NCBI GenBank assembly: GCA_018398805.1
Contig: JAGFBZ010000012.1
Location: forward strand, 372,001-436,000
Direction: 5' to 3'
Source: Hirundichthys speculiger
Lineage: Eukaryota; Chordata; Actinopteri; Beloniformes; Exocoetidae
DNA: 64,000 bases
Part shown: positions 21,992-32,289 of the stretch, one piece after another
Layout: every line of letters starts with the position of its first letter
Position numbering within the stretch: position 1 is the stretch's first letter
Notes under the pieces: model-generated
The model's database searches: none
Seen by the model: the letters and a program-made list of their open reading frames with translations, nothing else
What the model was told of the DNA's origin: nothing
Translations under genes and position numbers: made by a program

Positions 21992-22302
21992 TGAAAAACA
22001 CCACTGGAATCCTGTCCAGATATTTGAAGGCACTTGAAGCATTTAAGGAAGGAAACTCCATGAAGAGGGCATTTGACTCTGTTGGTGTTGACCGGGGCAC
22101 CATCGCCAGGACATCTCCAGTTGTTGAGCTGAACATTGCAGCTCCAGATGTGTTTCAGGCCTTACCTCCCTGGAACGATAGAATGGAGAAGCTGTCCAGT
22201 TTTGTTGACAGGTGTCGCTCAGCAATGACCCCTGAAATTAAAGAAAAAATTCTTAAAATGAAATCTGAGAATGAACTACTACCCTTCAACACTACGCTGT
22301 GA
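21992..22302 (+). CDS. CCDC106-like protein, terminal exon
   Basis: A splice acceptor (TTTCCTTCAG, ending at 21991) opens an exon that runs to a stop at 22300-22302. The text includes SRYLKALEAF, MKRAFDSVGVDRGTIARTSP, VELNIAAPDVFQALPP, LSSFVDRCRSAMTPEIKEKI and ending ELLPF. This matches, from memory, the C-terminal region of coiled-coil domain-containing protein 106 and its many fish homologues. An in-frame ATG at 21976 lies on the intron side, so an isolated single-exon start is less likely. The family's role is not firmly known; CCDC106 is a nuclear coiled-coil protein. Here the gene points outward from the element, opposite to the transposase, and uses the right arm for its 3' end. Upstream exons are not identified. 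It may be a captured host gene or a regular second gene of this transposon lineage. Confidence 0.6.
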
Positions 22303-22524
22303 ATTTGATTTGCTTTTGAAGGAATCACTTTTGTTTATAAACTTAGCCAATTCACTGTAAATGTTTTGAGATATAAGTTCCACTACTGTGAATGTAAAAG
22401 TTGAGATGTAAGAGGTTTATTTTGATGTTTTGTTTTTTTTTTTGTAATTGAATAGTTTTTGTTTTTTGACTTAGCCACTCACTGTGAATGTGACAATTTA
22501 TGTTTTTGAAGGAATGTTATTGTT

Positions 22525-22530
22525 AATAAA
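22525..22530 (+). promoter_or_regulatory. Poly(A) signal for the CCDC106-like gene
   Basis: AATAAA about 220 nt beyond the stop codon, inside the right arm and the mirror of the transposase signal. Confidence 0.55.
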
Positions 22531-22869
22531 ACATTTTGCAATGTTTTGTGTTGTTTTTGAATAGATCATGTATTTTTTCTTGAAGCACACCACTTATAGT
22601 GACTTATGACCAGTTTGTAATGTGTTATATAAGCCTATACCTGAGAAGTTTCATCACTTTACTTGAAGCACCCAATGACCATTTAGAGTAACTTATAATC
22701 ACAGTATAGTGCATTATACCAATGATTATAAGGCATTATACCAGTGATTATAAGGCATTATAAGTAATTTTAATTTATGAAAACTGTAATAATTGTAAAG
22801 CCCATTGATCCTTGCAACAAAAAGGGGACCTGCAATCATGAAGTGTTACAATACTTGACCTTATGAGCC

Positions 22870-23167
22870 AGATCCTCATCAGAGGCCTTTCTGTGGAGTT
22901 TGCATATTCTCCCTGTGCTTGTGTGGGTTTCCACCATGTTCTCCAGCTTCCTCCATCAGTCCAAAGACCTGCATGTCAGGTTAACTGGTGGTTCTAGATT
23001 ACCCATAGGAGTGATTGTGAGTGTGAATGGTTGTCTATGTGTGGCCCTGAGATGGACTGGTGACCTGTCCAGGGTGGACCCCTGCCTTTCACCAGAAGAG
23101 AGCTGGGATAGACTCCAGCAGATCCCCATGAACCTACAGAGGATTAAATGGGCATAGATAATGGATG
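22870..23167 (+). mobile_element. SINE copy in the right Merlin arm
   Basis: It is flanked by the 13-bp duplication GACCTTATGAGCC at 22857-22869 and 23168-23180. It contains the shared SINE body (GACCTGTCCAGGGTGGACCC) and a short ATGG tail. It lies 730 bp from the right end; the mirrored copy lies 733 bp from the left end. Confidence 0.9.
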
Positions 23168-24045
23168 GACCTTATGAGCCGTTATAAAATGTCTTAATGT
23201 GTTATACTTGTTGTAAAGCTTTATGATAATTCATGAGTGTTTTATAATTTCAATTATACAAGTTTATAAGCATATGTATAATGTATTATCTATGTGGGCA
23301 TTGACAGTGAGTTTCTGACAGTTATAACATACTATAATACCTGACTTTATAAGTGGTCAAAACATGCTTTATAGTGGGTTATGATCATTATTATAAAGCC
23401 TTATGATCATTTATGAGTGTTTATAATGATAGTTATACACATTTATACACATACCATAAGCATATGTATAATGCATTATCTATGTGGGCAATGACAGTGA
23501 GTTTCTAAGACTTATAACATATTATGATACCTGACCTTATAAGTGGTCATAACATGCTTTATAGTGTGTTATGATTGTTCTTATAAAGCCTTATGATCAT
23601 TTATGAGGGTTTATAATGATAGTTATACACGTTTATATGCATACCATAAATGTATGTATAATGCATTATCTATGTGGGCATTGACAGTGAGTTTCTAACA
23701 GCTATAATATGTTATAATACTTGACCTTATAAGTGGTCATAACATGCTTTATAGTGTGTTATGATTGTTGTTATAAAACATTATGATCATTTATGAGGGT
23801 TTATAACTATAATTATACAGTGCTATAAGTCAATTATAACACATTATAATTATACTCATAATGCGTTATAGAGGGGGGCATCAAATAAAGTGTTACCGAA
23901 CATTTAAATAAAAGTGAATTTTACACTACTTTTGAATTTATTATTTGAATTTGTGTATACAATGCGATTAATCTTGATTATTCAGGGAAATAATGCGATT
24001 AATTGCGATTAAAAATATTAATCGTTGCCCAGCCCTTGTTATTTT

Positions 24046-25094
24046 CTGTCAACTGCAGTTCATTTGTTAATGAACATTGATTTTTCCACTTCAGGCCTGC
24101 AGCTCATTCTGAAATCAGGTGTCGTGGGGGGAATTTAGCGCCAGCAGCTGGACAACAACAAGGATGCTGCTTCACAAAGGTGATTGTAATGACAGGCCAC
24201 AAGAGCAGCATCCATGAAATACTGCGACTCTGAGGGGACACATGGACACCTCGTCAACGGATGTGTGAGGAAATCATAAAACAGTTTAAAACAGTGTTCC
24301 TCTGTCAGGCAGCCACTGAGGAAGCAGCAGAAGAGCCAAGAGGTTCAACGCCACATTTGTCATTACTTACACTAAAATCACCGTTCCAGTGCTCGCAATA
24401 TTTAACCAAATCTATAAATACATTTACCGCACAAATTATTCCCCTTCAAGCCATTTCCATTTCTACCTCCACCCTCCTGGAGCAAATGACAGGTGAACAA
24501 ATCCCTGGGGAGTGATTTTGTTCATGCACACCTCCAGAGCCAGAGGTAAGTAGCATCGATGCAGGAGAAACAACATTCCCGTCCCATACGCTGCTGTGAG
24601 ATCAATCATTTAGCAGTTTATAAGGACTTCCAACCCCCACTTTATGTCCCGTTCTCTGCCCGTTCACAGCTGAACACGACAGATGTGTTGCTAGCGTTGC
24701 AAGACCCAGCCACCCGAACATCTGGCACTCAAATCAGTCATTAAATAATAACATATAAGACAATCATTTGTGCGTGTATTTTGCTATGAAGGAAATGTGT
24801 GGACTGATCAAGTGTTTAAGTCACAGAAGCTGTTATCAATATAAGTAATTACCCAAAGAAAGGTTGGAATGCATTTGCATCGTTCTCCTGTTTAATCCCT
24901 TAGATGACACGGCATCAAAAACTAGCATCTATCAGTAGCTGATCTAACCACATGGACGAGGGATTATTGTGCCAGACGCTACAATATGGAGTTATGTTCA
25001 CACTTGAAAGTTTATTTTGTGGAAAAAGAAGCCACATGTTAACCTTGTTCAGAGGCAGAGCCAACATCTGAAGACTCAGAGGTGCCTGGGATGG
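24046..25094. other. No gene seen
   Basis: Mixed sequence without recognisable exon or transposon termini. Confidence 0.35.
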
Positions 25095-25294
25095 ACCATC
25101 ACTAAGTGGAAATGTGTATAGCGTGAACAGAGGAGTACCACAAGGCTCTGTATGAGGACCTCCTTAATTCTCATGCTGCATTATCTTCTGTTAAAATGTC
25201 AGTTTTATGCAGATGACACCCTGAGTTTCAGTATTCCAAATATTTTTGGGAAGAAATCGGTTCAATGTTCTCCGTGTCAAAGACAAAACAGATC
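25095..25294 (+). pseudogene. LINE reverse-transcriptase fragment
   Basis: SVNRGVPQGSV and, after a stop, QFYADDTLSFSIP are the RT boxes around motif B (GVPQGS) and the catalytic YADD. Only about 60 codons remain. The fragment is cut by the hAT insertion that follows at 25303. Confidence 0.65.
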
Positions 25295-25302
25295 ATCTAG
25301 AC

Positions 25303-26283
25303 TAGCCATTCCAAAACTTCAGAATACCAAGGCCCAATTTGAAATGTGAAAAATCCACTTTCATGGACGCAAACATGAATGGACCCGTGAAAATTCGACC
25401 CCGAAACCAACCCGACCCAAGCTATTATCATAACCCGAATGGACCCATAATATTTGGACCTGACCCAACCCAAGTCTTTAGTTTCCAGCCACGAACCAAA
25501 CCGAGTTACCCGAATAGAACCGAGACAATCCAGCCCGTAGTTGCTCCTGTTAAAGTTGTCTAGCGTTGAATAAAACTTGATTTTCTTACCTAAAGTTGTC
25601 TTCTTCTACTGGTTCAGTTGCTACATAGGCTACGTGATGTAAACAACAACAAATCCATGTCGTTGTTTTCTTTGTGGATACAGATGCTATTGGTAGCAAC
25701 TGCTAACGCTAATAGCTTACACCGGTCAGGACGTGTCGTAAATATGTTCTCTCATCCAACGTTGTCATGTTGGCGATCAGTTGTGGTTTACAGCTGCCGG
25801 GCAAACCGCTAATAACACGCTACAGCAACACGATTGTTTCATGACAAATACGCCACGTTAATGAATAATTAATTAAACTGCCCCGAGTCCTGACATTGGC
25901 TGCCACCGCCAATATCTTTACCTCTCTCAGGTAAACAAGCCTGTCAGAGAGCACCGACCGGACCCAAGACTAACTGTACCAATTCCGATCCGAAATCGGA
26001 GTCACGTCTTTAGAATGGACCCGAGACCCGATTCGGGTCGGGTCTGAACCTCAGGTTTTCGGGCTATCGGGTTGTTCCGAAGACCTCTACTCTGCAGCCC
26101 ATGCAAACCTTTAAACACCACTTTGGTCAACATATAAGACTAAAAGCTACATTCTGATATTAATGTAAGGGCTCAACAAATAAGGTGACACTTGTCATAT
26201 TAGGTTAAGATGACGCTCACGGCCCACCTGCAATACCACGACGGCCCACCAGGGGGCCGCGGCCCACACTTTGGGAATCACTG
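25303..26283. mobile_element. hAT-type element with 8-bp target duplication
   Basis: ATCTAGAC is exactly duplicated at 25295-25302 and 26284-26291. The right end, reversed, reads CAGTGATTCCCAAAGTG; the left end TAGCCATTCCAAAACT is a diverged partner (11 of 16). GGCCGCGGCCCACACTTTGG near the right end is typical of fish hAT MITEs. A second MITE copy is nested inside (25355-26089). Confidence 0.8.
25355..26089. mobile_element. GGTCTTC-ended MITE, copy 1 (left end missing)
   Basis: It is homologous along its length to 33123-33912: shared blocks include GGACCCGTGAAAATTCGACC, GATGTAAACAACAA and TTGGCTGCCACCGCCAATAT. The right terminus GAAGACCTCT is present; the left terminus AGAGGTCTTC is lost, although the copy sits wholly inside the hAT element. 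Confidence 0.8.
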
Positions 26284-26502
26284 ATCTAGACTGTTATCAG
26301 GGAGAAGTCCAACATCAAGTCTCTGTGATGGTACAGGGTCGTCCTTAGCAAAGCTCATTTCCACATCTGTGATGACTGTATTAATGAAGAAAAGAGCTTC
26401 AGGTGCATCTTTTCCAGGGACGTCCATAAACATGTCAACAAGACAATGTAAGACCACATTTTGGACATGACTTAAGAAGAAGAAGATACGAATGCAGGAC
26501 TG

Positions 26503-27302
26503 GCCTGTCTTCAGTCCTGACCCGTCCTCAGTCCTGACCCGTTCCCAGTCCTGGCCTGTCTTCAGTTCTGACCTGTCTTCAGTTCTGACCCGTCCCCAGT
26601 CCTGACCCGTCCTCAGTCCTGACCCGTCCCCAGTCCTGGCCTGTCTTCAGTTCTTACCTGTCCTCAGTTCTGACCCGTCCCCAGTCCTGACCCGTCCTCA
26701 GTCCTGACCTGTCTTCAGTTCTGACCCGTCCTCAGTCCTGACCCGTCCCCAGTCCTGGCCTGTCTTCAGTTCTGACCTGTCTTCAGTTCTGACCTGTCCC
26801 CAGTCCTGACCCGTCCCCAGTCCTGACCCGTCCTCAGTCCTGACCCGTCCCCAGTCCTGGCCTGTCTTCAGTTCTGACCTGTCCTCAGTTCTGACCCGTC
26901 CCCAGTCCTGACCCGTCCTCAGTCCTGACCTGTCTTCAGTTCTGACCCGTCCTCAGTCCTGACCCGTCCCCAGTCTTGACCTGTCTTCAGTTCTGACCCG
27001 TCCCCAGTCTTGACCTGTCCTCAGTCCTGACCTATCTTCAGTCCTGATCCATCCCCAGTCCTGACCCGTCCCCATTCCTGACCTGTCTTCAGTCCTGGCC
27101 TATCTTCAGTCCTGACCCGTTCTCAGTCCTGGCCTATCTTCAGTCCTGACCCGTCCTCAGTCCTGACTCGTCTTCAGTCCTGACCCGTCTTCAGTCTTGA
27201 CCCGTCTTCAGTCTTGACCCGTCCTCAGTCCTGACCCGTCTTCAGTCCTGACCTGTCTTCAGTCTTGACCCGTCCTCAGTCCTGACCCGTCTTCAGTCCT
27301 GA
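26503..27302. repeat. 17-bp minisatellite (CAGTCCTGACCCGTCCT type)
   Basis: About 47 tandem units with C/T variants (CTGACC[CT]GTC[CT][TC]CAGT). A remnant of the same array resumes at 27954-27976 after the Penelope-like insertion, so the array is older than that insertion. Confidence 0.95.
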
Positions 27303-27953
27303 CAGAGAAAAAAGAGGAAAATCCGCACACTTGTTAGAAGCTCCCAATGTATCTTTAATTGCAACGTTTCGACCGAATGGTCTTCCTCAGGCAACTACAA
27401 AGAAGTGACAAGGCAGGTAGCAAATGTATATATAGGCTGAGAGCCAAGTGACATCACAATTGCATGGGCTTCAAGTGAGCCATATATGGGCATATGGCCA
27501 TGTATATATGGGCCACTTAGTATGCACAGAGGTACAATAAATACAAATAATATAATATACATAGGGAAACACACCAATACGAAACAAATAAAACAAATAA
27601 ACCATTTTAGGAAGAATGTAAAAAATCGACACTACTTGGAGATTTAAGACACCAAATACAAATTCACAAAAAGGGCTTGATGTCAAAATCCTCATTAAGG
27701 CCATTAGGTGACATGGTATTAAGAAAAAAGATCCAATAGGTCTCCCTTTGAAGGAGTTTTCTTTCTCTGTCACCACCTCTGCGCTGTTTCTCAATCCTCT
27801 CCACTCCTAGATAACGCAGTGCACTGACGCTGTGGCCCGCTTTTTTAAAGTGAGCTGCAACAGGACTGCGCTCATCGCCTGATCTGATCTTGCTCCTGTG
27901 TTCACAGATCCTAGTGCGCAGTTCCCTAAATGTTTTCCCAATGTAAGCAAGGC
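27303..27953 (-). mobile_element. Penelope-like element, 5'-truncated 3' end with GIY-YIG endonuclease remnant
   Basis: From 27953 leftward, the minus strand reads GLAYIGKTFRELRTRICEHR, then SPVAAHFKKAGHSV, then GGDRERKLLQRETYWI and PNGLNE. These are the Arg, His and Glu-bearing blocks of the GIY-YIG endonuclease at the C-terminus of Penelope-like elements. The frame appears open to a stop near 27680, so only the truncated end survives. A 3' UTR follows with AATTAAAG-type text and a hammerhead-like core at 27366-27390. It inserted into the 17-bp minisatellite, so a target duplication cannot be told from the array. Confidence 0.72.
27366..27390 (-). ncRNA. Hammerhead-ribozyme-like core in the Penelope-like 3' region
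   Basis: On the minus strand, CTGAGGA is followed by a 4-bp stem GACC/GGTC with loop ATTC and then GAAAC, the CUGANGA-stem II-GAAA core order of hammerheads. Penelope-like elements are known to carry hammerhead motifs. I could not place convincing stems I and III with a UH cleavage site, so activity is doubtful. Confidence 0.4.
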
Positions 27954-27979
27954 CGTCTTCAGTCCTGACCTGTCCACAA

Positions 27980-29937
27980 CAGGGAACATTTGGAGATTAA
28001 AAATTTAGTTATTAGCAAATTGTCAATCACAGGGGATGGACCTAATTTTGTTTTTTGTTTTATGTTTTAAATTTAAGAAATACTGAAAGCAGATTATCCC
28101 AACAACAATCCAGGAAGTAGCAGAAGAAGAAAGAACTAAACAACAGAGAGAGAAATGACAGCCTAGGAAGGAGAGGAGACAAAGGGCTGTTTATACACAA
28201 ATACACTGACAAACAGTCAAACTTTAATAAGATATGGGACGATGAGGACCAACAGAAGAAAAACAATAAAAAACATGAGGGAAAAACACCTTTAAGATAA
28301 AACAGGAAATAAACAAACAAAATAAGAGAATGCAGTGAGAATCAAAATTAAAACCAAATAAACCCAAAAACAAAATCCCAAGCATAACACAACAATGCAG
28401 GGAGAAGAAGCTCCAGAGCTTCAAGGCTTGGTATCTTCAAGCCAGAATGGTCTTGTGTTAAGAATTAGCAACATTAGCAGTTTCTTTCATTTCTTATTAT
28501 TTTTCAGTGTCGCCACAGCAGCTCATTGTTTTCCACATATCGATTTACATTAGATGTCCTTCCTGACAAAGTCAGGAGAACTTGTTAGCCCTGAGACCAG
28601 GGGCATCTCTGATTTGGGGGTTTTCTTTGGTAAAGATTCTGAAGCCCAGCGGCCATGCTCCAGATCAATAACTCAATAACGTTTAATGCTGTAAACACAC
28701 TAAATGTGATGAGTCTGTACGGGAGCCGCGGTTTACCGCCGCAGCTGTTTGACATGCGCTAGCTGCTCCGCACATCCTGGTTCCCGGGGAGCTGTCATTT
28801 CATCCACCCTTATATAAAGTCTGTGACGGCAGCAAGCAGAGCCGTGAAAGCAGCCGAGATGAAGCCGAGCGCCTGCAGCGAATGAGGAAATCAGACATGT
28901 TTCACAACAGAGCGCTGAGCGATACACCTGCCAGGATCCGCCGTCATTCCAGACACAGCTGAAACGGCTTTGAAGCAGAAGCGCATCGAGAAAGACGTTT
29001 CCCTGTGACGGTTCTCGTATCTATGATGAGCTCGGTCTCACCTCCGCGGCGTCTCCAGCCTGAGAAAGCCTGAATCCATCGTCCCTGGAACAAGGTTGAA
29101 GAAAAATTGGTGATGAAACTGTCTCGACGGGGAAAAGGAGAGAAAACAAGTACGCACGTCTACATCCATTTCTGTTCAACTCCTTCTCTTGTCTTTATTC
29201 ATAACACCTCTTAAATTTTTATCGAAGATGCGACACTGGGCTTCCCAGATTGAGCAGTGTGGCCTCTGAGATGCCGGAGTCAGGTCTTTTAACTGCAGCC
29301 TCCTGTCTCACACGTCGGCTACAGGTTCCATCAGATGAAGATTAATTAAGTTGATAATGAGAGCTGGTTGCACGTCCCTCCCACTGACGTTGTTATGGTG
29401 ACATCAGAGGAAGATAAAAGCGCGATGGAGACTGATCGGTTGGATATTTTGATTTGTCACGTCGTATGCGTGCTGCAACGCCGAATATCATATTTGATGG
29501 TTAACCATGTTCAGGCTGTCAGCTGAGGAAGTTTCACTTTAATCACTCTCAGACACGCAGATCTGAACGCGTCATGGCGTCTGAAGTGCCCTCCCCCGGT
29601 GCTTTTCTCCAACACTCTGATGGCAATCCGCTGAGGTACGGCGGTAACGTCTGAACCGCTGCAGTCACATCTGCAATAATGTCAGCTGTTCAGAGGAATC
29701 TGACAGATCGCCTTGTTAAATAAATAAATAGGAGTGTTGTTCAAGCTTTTCTCGTCCCGTTTCTTTCCGTGGCATCTGAGCTAAATGACTGACTGAGAGA
29801 ATAGAAGTTTAAAGGGTTTAAGCTGCAGCTGCAGCTTCTGCTATCTGATTACAAACGAAAATGTTCAGCCGCTGTGATGGTCTAGTTAGGTGGATATGCG
29901 TTATTAAAATAAATTATAATAATAAAAAAGATAACAC
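27980..29937. other. No gene seen; A-rich stretch and a possible decayed repeat
   Basis: 27990-28440 is strongly A-rich on the plus strand. About 28495-28620 (GTCGCCACAGCAGCTCATTG, TGTCCTTCCTGAC) resembles a common fish retroposon fragment. 28700-29700 is more CpG-rich and unique in appearance, without a recognisable exon. Confidence 0.35.
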
Positions 29938-30117
29938 CTAGGGCCTGATTTACTAAGATCCTAAATAAAGAGTACTAAATTGCATGTGCACTGAAAAAGT
30001 TTGCGCGTGCTGTTGTTGTGTGTTTTGCGGGTGATCAACTAAGAATGCTCGCGCAATTGATAACGGGTGCAAACCGCAGTATTTAAATGAGGTGTTGCGT
30101 GTCTTACGGTTTGCGCC

Positions 30118-30411
30118 ATGGAGAGTCTGGATGGAAAGCAGGATAGACGCAAGCGCAAAATGAAATTTGACGAGTTGGAGTTAGAGATATTAGTGGAAGA
30201 GGCAAATAAACACATTCATGAACTAAAGCAAAGAAATTTAAACATTACCAAAAGAAACGCAATATGGGAGAAAATGTGCGATAGAATAAATGCAGTTGGT
30301 AAGACAAAAAGAACGGCAGATGAGGTTAAAAGAAGGTGGCAAGATATAAGGCGAAGAACTAAAGAAAAAGTGGCCTTTAATAAAACTTCGGCAAACAAGA
30401 CGGGTGGTTAA
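30118..30411 (+). CDS. Myb/SANT-like DNA-binding protein of the Harbinger element
   Basis: A 97-codon ORF begins with ATG in a favourable context (GCGCCATGG). After a Lys/Arg-rich start, residues 14-85 read FDELELEILVEEANKHI, an IWEKMCDRIN helix and a VKRRWQDIRRRTKEK helix. That is the three-helix Myb/SANT-like fold (Myb_DNA-bind_5 type) used by Harbinger accessory proteins to bind DNA and the transposase. It ends at KTGG, where relatives usually continue with more Gly/Pro-rich sequence, so it is probably truncated. The DNA-binding core looks intact. Confidence 0.72.
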   Translation: MESLDGKQDRRKRKMKFDELELEILVEEANKHIHELKQRNLNITKRNAIWEKMCDRINAVGKTKRTADEVKRRWQDIRRRTKEKVAFNKTSANKTGG

Positions 30412-30573
30412 GTGGCCGTTGAGAAGTTCAAGCCTCCATAACCGCGGAGCGCTGTCATTACGGAGATGCGTCTCTGCGCGCACCTGTGGCATCAATGAGT
30501 GGAGCTGTGGCTGGAGCCGACTCGTCCTCACACACTACTCATTCGTAAAAAAAGTATATGTTTTTCATAAAAT

Positions 30574-30700
30574 CCATCCATCCATCCATCCATCCATCCA
30601 TTAGCTTCCGCTTATCCGAAGTCGGGTCGCTGGGGCAGCAGCTTCAGAGGTCCAGATCCCCCAGCCGCTTCCACCAGCTCCTCGGGGAGAATCCCGAGGC
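30574..30700 (-). mobile_element. Retroposon 3' fragment with ATCC tail
   Basis: GTTTTTCATAAAAT is exactly duplicated at 30560-30573 and 30701-30714. Between lie an ATCC run and CCGCTTATCCGAAGTCGGG...CAGCAGCTTCAG, a very common fish retroposon 3' end read in reverse. It is 5'-truncated at 127 bp. Confidence 0.88.
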
Positions 30701-31619
30701 GTTTTTCATAAAATGATGTGGAAATAACCCATTTTATTACAACTGAAATTGTGCTTGGGAGGAGTATTTTCACTGGACATTTTGACCGGAGAGATTATAA
30801 AATCCCGGACTTCCGCATATTTTTACCAGACAAAGTCCGGCAATTACCAGACAACGGAAACCCTGGTGCCTCCTGTGGCAACCTTTTGCTGAATAATACT
30901 CGATTTAACATTCAAATAAAATATTTCTCCTTTTGCATGTGCAAACAAATTTACACGAGTCCGAAAGACTCTCTCTCTGCGTATTCTTTGATTTTGGCGA
31001 TGTCACCTCCTTGCCACAATAACAGCAGCCATCGGTGCGTAATGCTGGGCAGATTAGCACCTTCCTTTCGAACGTACTAAATGCAGACGCAATCACAATC
31101 CCCGCAATTACTTTCAGGGTTGGTAAATCTCATTGCGTGTGGTAAATGAACCTATTTGCATTTTCCCCTCCCAGTATTTAGCGCTTTCTGGCGGGTACGC
31201 CCCATATTGATTATTCATCAGGGCAAAAGTGCTAAATGAACAGCGTGTGCTATTTTGCTGATTTGAGAGGCGCAGTCCTCTTTGCACGCTGTTAGTAAAT
31301 CAGCTTGCGCATTGGTTTGCAGGTGATGTCAAGTTTGCACACGTTTTTACGCACGCAAACCTTTAGTAAATCAGGCCCCTAATGTTTAAGAGGCCTAATC
31401 ATGCAAACATTTATTTCTTCAGATGTTTCTATCTCCTAATATTATCTTCTGTGCAACCGCTGCACACCTCAGTGTTACTGCACCTGTTCACTTGTCTTTT
31501 ACTGTCTTTTATCATAAATATATCATGGCGACGCTGCAACTCTCTTATTTCCTTCTGCAGGGTTTCTATGTGAGGTCATGACAAGGGTCATGTGACCAGC
31601 CATGTGACCAGTGAGGAAG

Positions 31620-32037
31620 TTATTACCTCCACCAAGGAGGTTATGTTTTTGCTGGCGTTTATCTGTCTGTCTGTCTGTGTACAAGATAACTCAAAAAGTT
31701 ATGGATGGATTTTGATCAAATTTTCAAGAGTTGTCAGAAATGTGAAAAGGAAGAACTGATTTCATTTTGGCTGTGATCCGGAAGAAATCCTGGATTCTGG
31801 ATCACTTTTAAATTTTCGATAACATTGTGGTCAATGGGCCGAAAATTTTGTTTCTCAATATCTCCGTTAATTATTGGCCAAAACTCATGAAATTTGATTC
31901 AGGGATTGACAATGGGAACCTCTATCAAATTTCAAAGGCTGATCTGGATCTGATCCAGAACATGGATTTTATCGCAATCTGTAAATTGCTATATATATGG
32001 GAAAACGGTCTGCGCTCTCCAAGTGCTTTTCTAGTTT
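31620..32037 (+). repeat. CCTCC-hairpin interspersed repeat, copy 2
   Basis: The cleanest copy: CCTCCACCAAGGAGG hairpin start, TCTG run, AAAAAGTTATGGATGG body and GTGCTTTTCTAGTT end. It aligns throughout with 12198-12596. Confidence 0.8.
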
Positions 32038-32186
32038 CTGACTGAGATTGGTCCTTTAAATACACATGTTTAACACGTTCCTGTAACTTCTTCCACCTTG
32101 GTAATCACTGTTAAAGGAAAATCCTTCCGAGCGGTGCAGGAAAAACTAGTCCACAAACGTACAGATCGAGGATTATCGGGAGAGAT

Positions 32187-32285
32187 CATATTTTTAGTCA
32201 CATTAGCTTCCCTTCATTGGCTTCCTGTTAAACCCACGATGGAATGTAGAATTATTCTTCATCTCTGTATTAAGTCCTAGCTCCT
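32187..32285 (+). pseudogene. Short LINE reverse-transcriptase C-terminal fragment
   Basis: LASLHWLPVK followed by ILHLCIKS is the HWLPV block of CR1/L2/Rex1-type LINE ORFs. About 30 codons remain, ending at a stop. Confidence 0.5.
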
Positions 32286-32289
32286 TCAA

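Larger units (their letters stand above)
16217..23897. mobile_element. Merlin-type (IS1595-like) transposon, 7.68 kb, with giant terminal inverted repeats
   Basis: The ends GGTAACACTTTATTTGATGC and, reversed, the same 20 bases are perfect inverts, flanked by an exact 8-bp duplication GAACATTT (16209-16216 and 23898-23905). Arms of about 1.4 kb are nearly identical and each holds the same SINE. Inside are a leftward transposase with the ISXO2/IS1595 DDE fold (17608-20099) and a rightward CCDC106-like exon (21992-22302). Merlin elements make 8-9-bp duplications and carry this transposase class, so ends, duplication and gene agree. A LINE inserted into a transposase exon makes this copy non-autonomous. 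Confidence 0.88.
22502..23897. repeat. Right arm (terminal inverted repeat) of the Merlin element
   Basis: This is the reverse complement of the left arm with very few mismatches (for example GGCATTATAAG against GGCATCATAAG). It carries the mirrored SINE (22870-23167), the 187-188-bp tandem units and a poly(A) signal at its inner edge. The arm's inner start repeats a TTTTTGAAGGAAT motif also seen near 22312. Confidence 0.9.
15593..24037. mobile_element. hAT-type MITE split by the Merlin element
   Basis: The left end CAGGGCTGGGCAAGTTAACG and right end TCGTTGCCCAGCCCTT are inverted termini of a common fish hAT-like MITE rich in GCGATTAA/AACGCG. Flanks GTTATATT (15585-15592) and GTTATTTT (24038-24045) form an 8-bp duplication with one mismatch. 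Only about 750 bp belong to this element (15593-16208 and 23906-24037); the rest is the later Merlin insertion. Confidence 0.85.
29941..31378 (+). mobile_element. Harbinger-type element carrying a Myb/SANT-like gene
   Basis: The ends GGGCCTGATTTACTAA and, reversed, GGGCCTGATTTACTAA are perfect inverts. A 3-bp target duplication CTA flanks it (29938-29940 and 31379-31381), as expected for Harbinger. It encodes a Myb/SANT-like protein (30118-30411), usual as the second protein of Harbinger elements, but no transposase. A retroposon tail (30574-30700) is nested inside. Confidence 0.83.

Noticed and set aside
26503..27302. Possible CRISPR-like array of short repeats
   Set aside because: Units are head-to-tail 17-bp copies without unique spacers, in a clearly eukaryotic context; it is a minisatellite.
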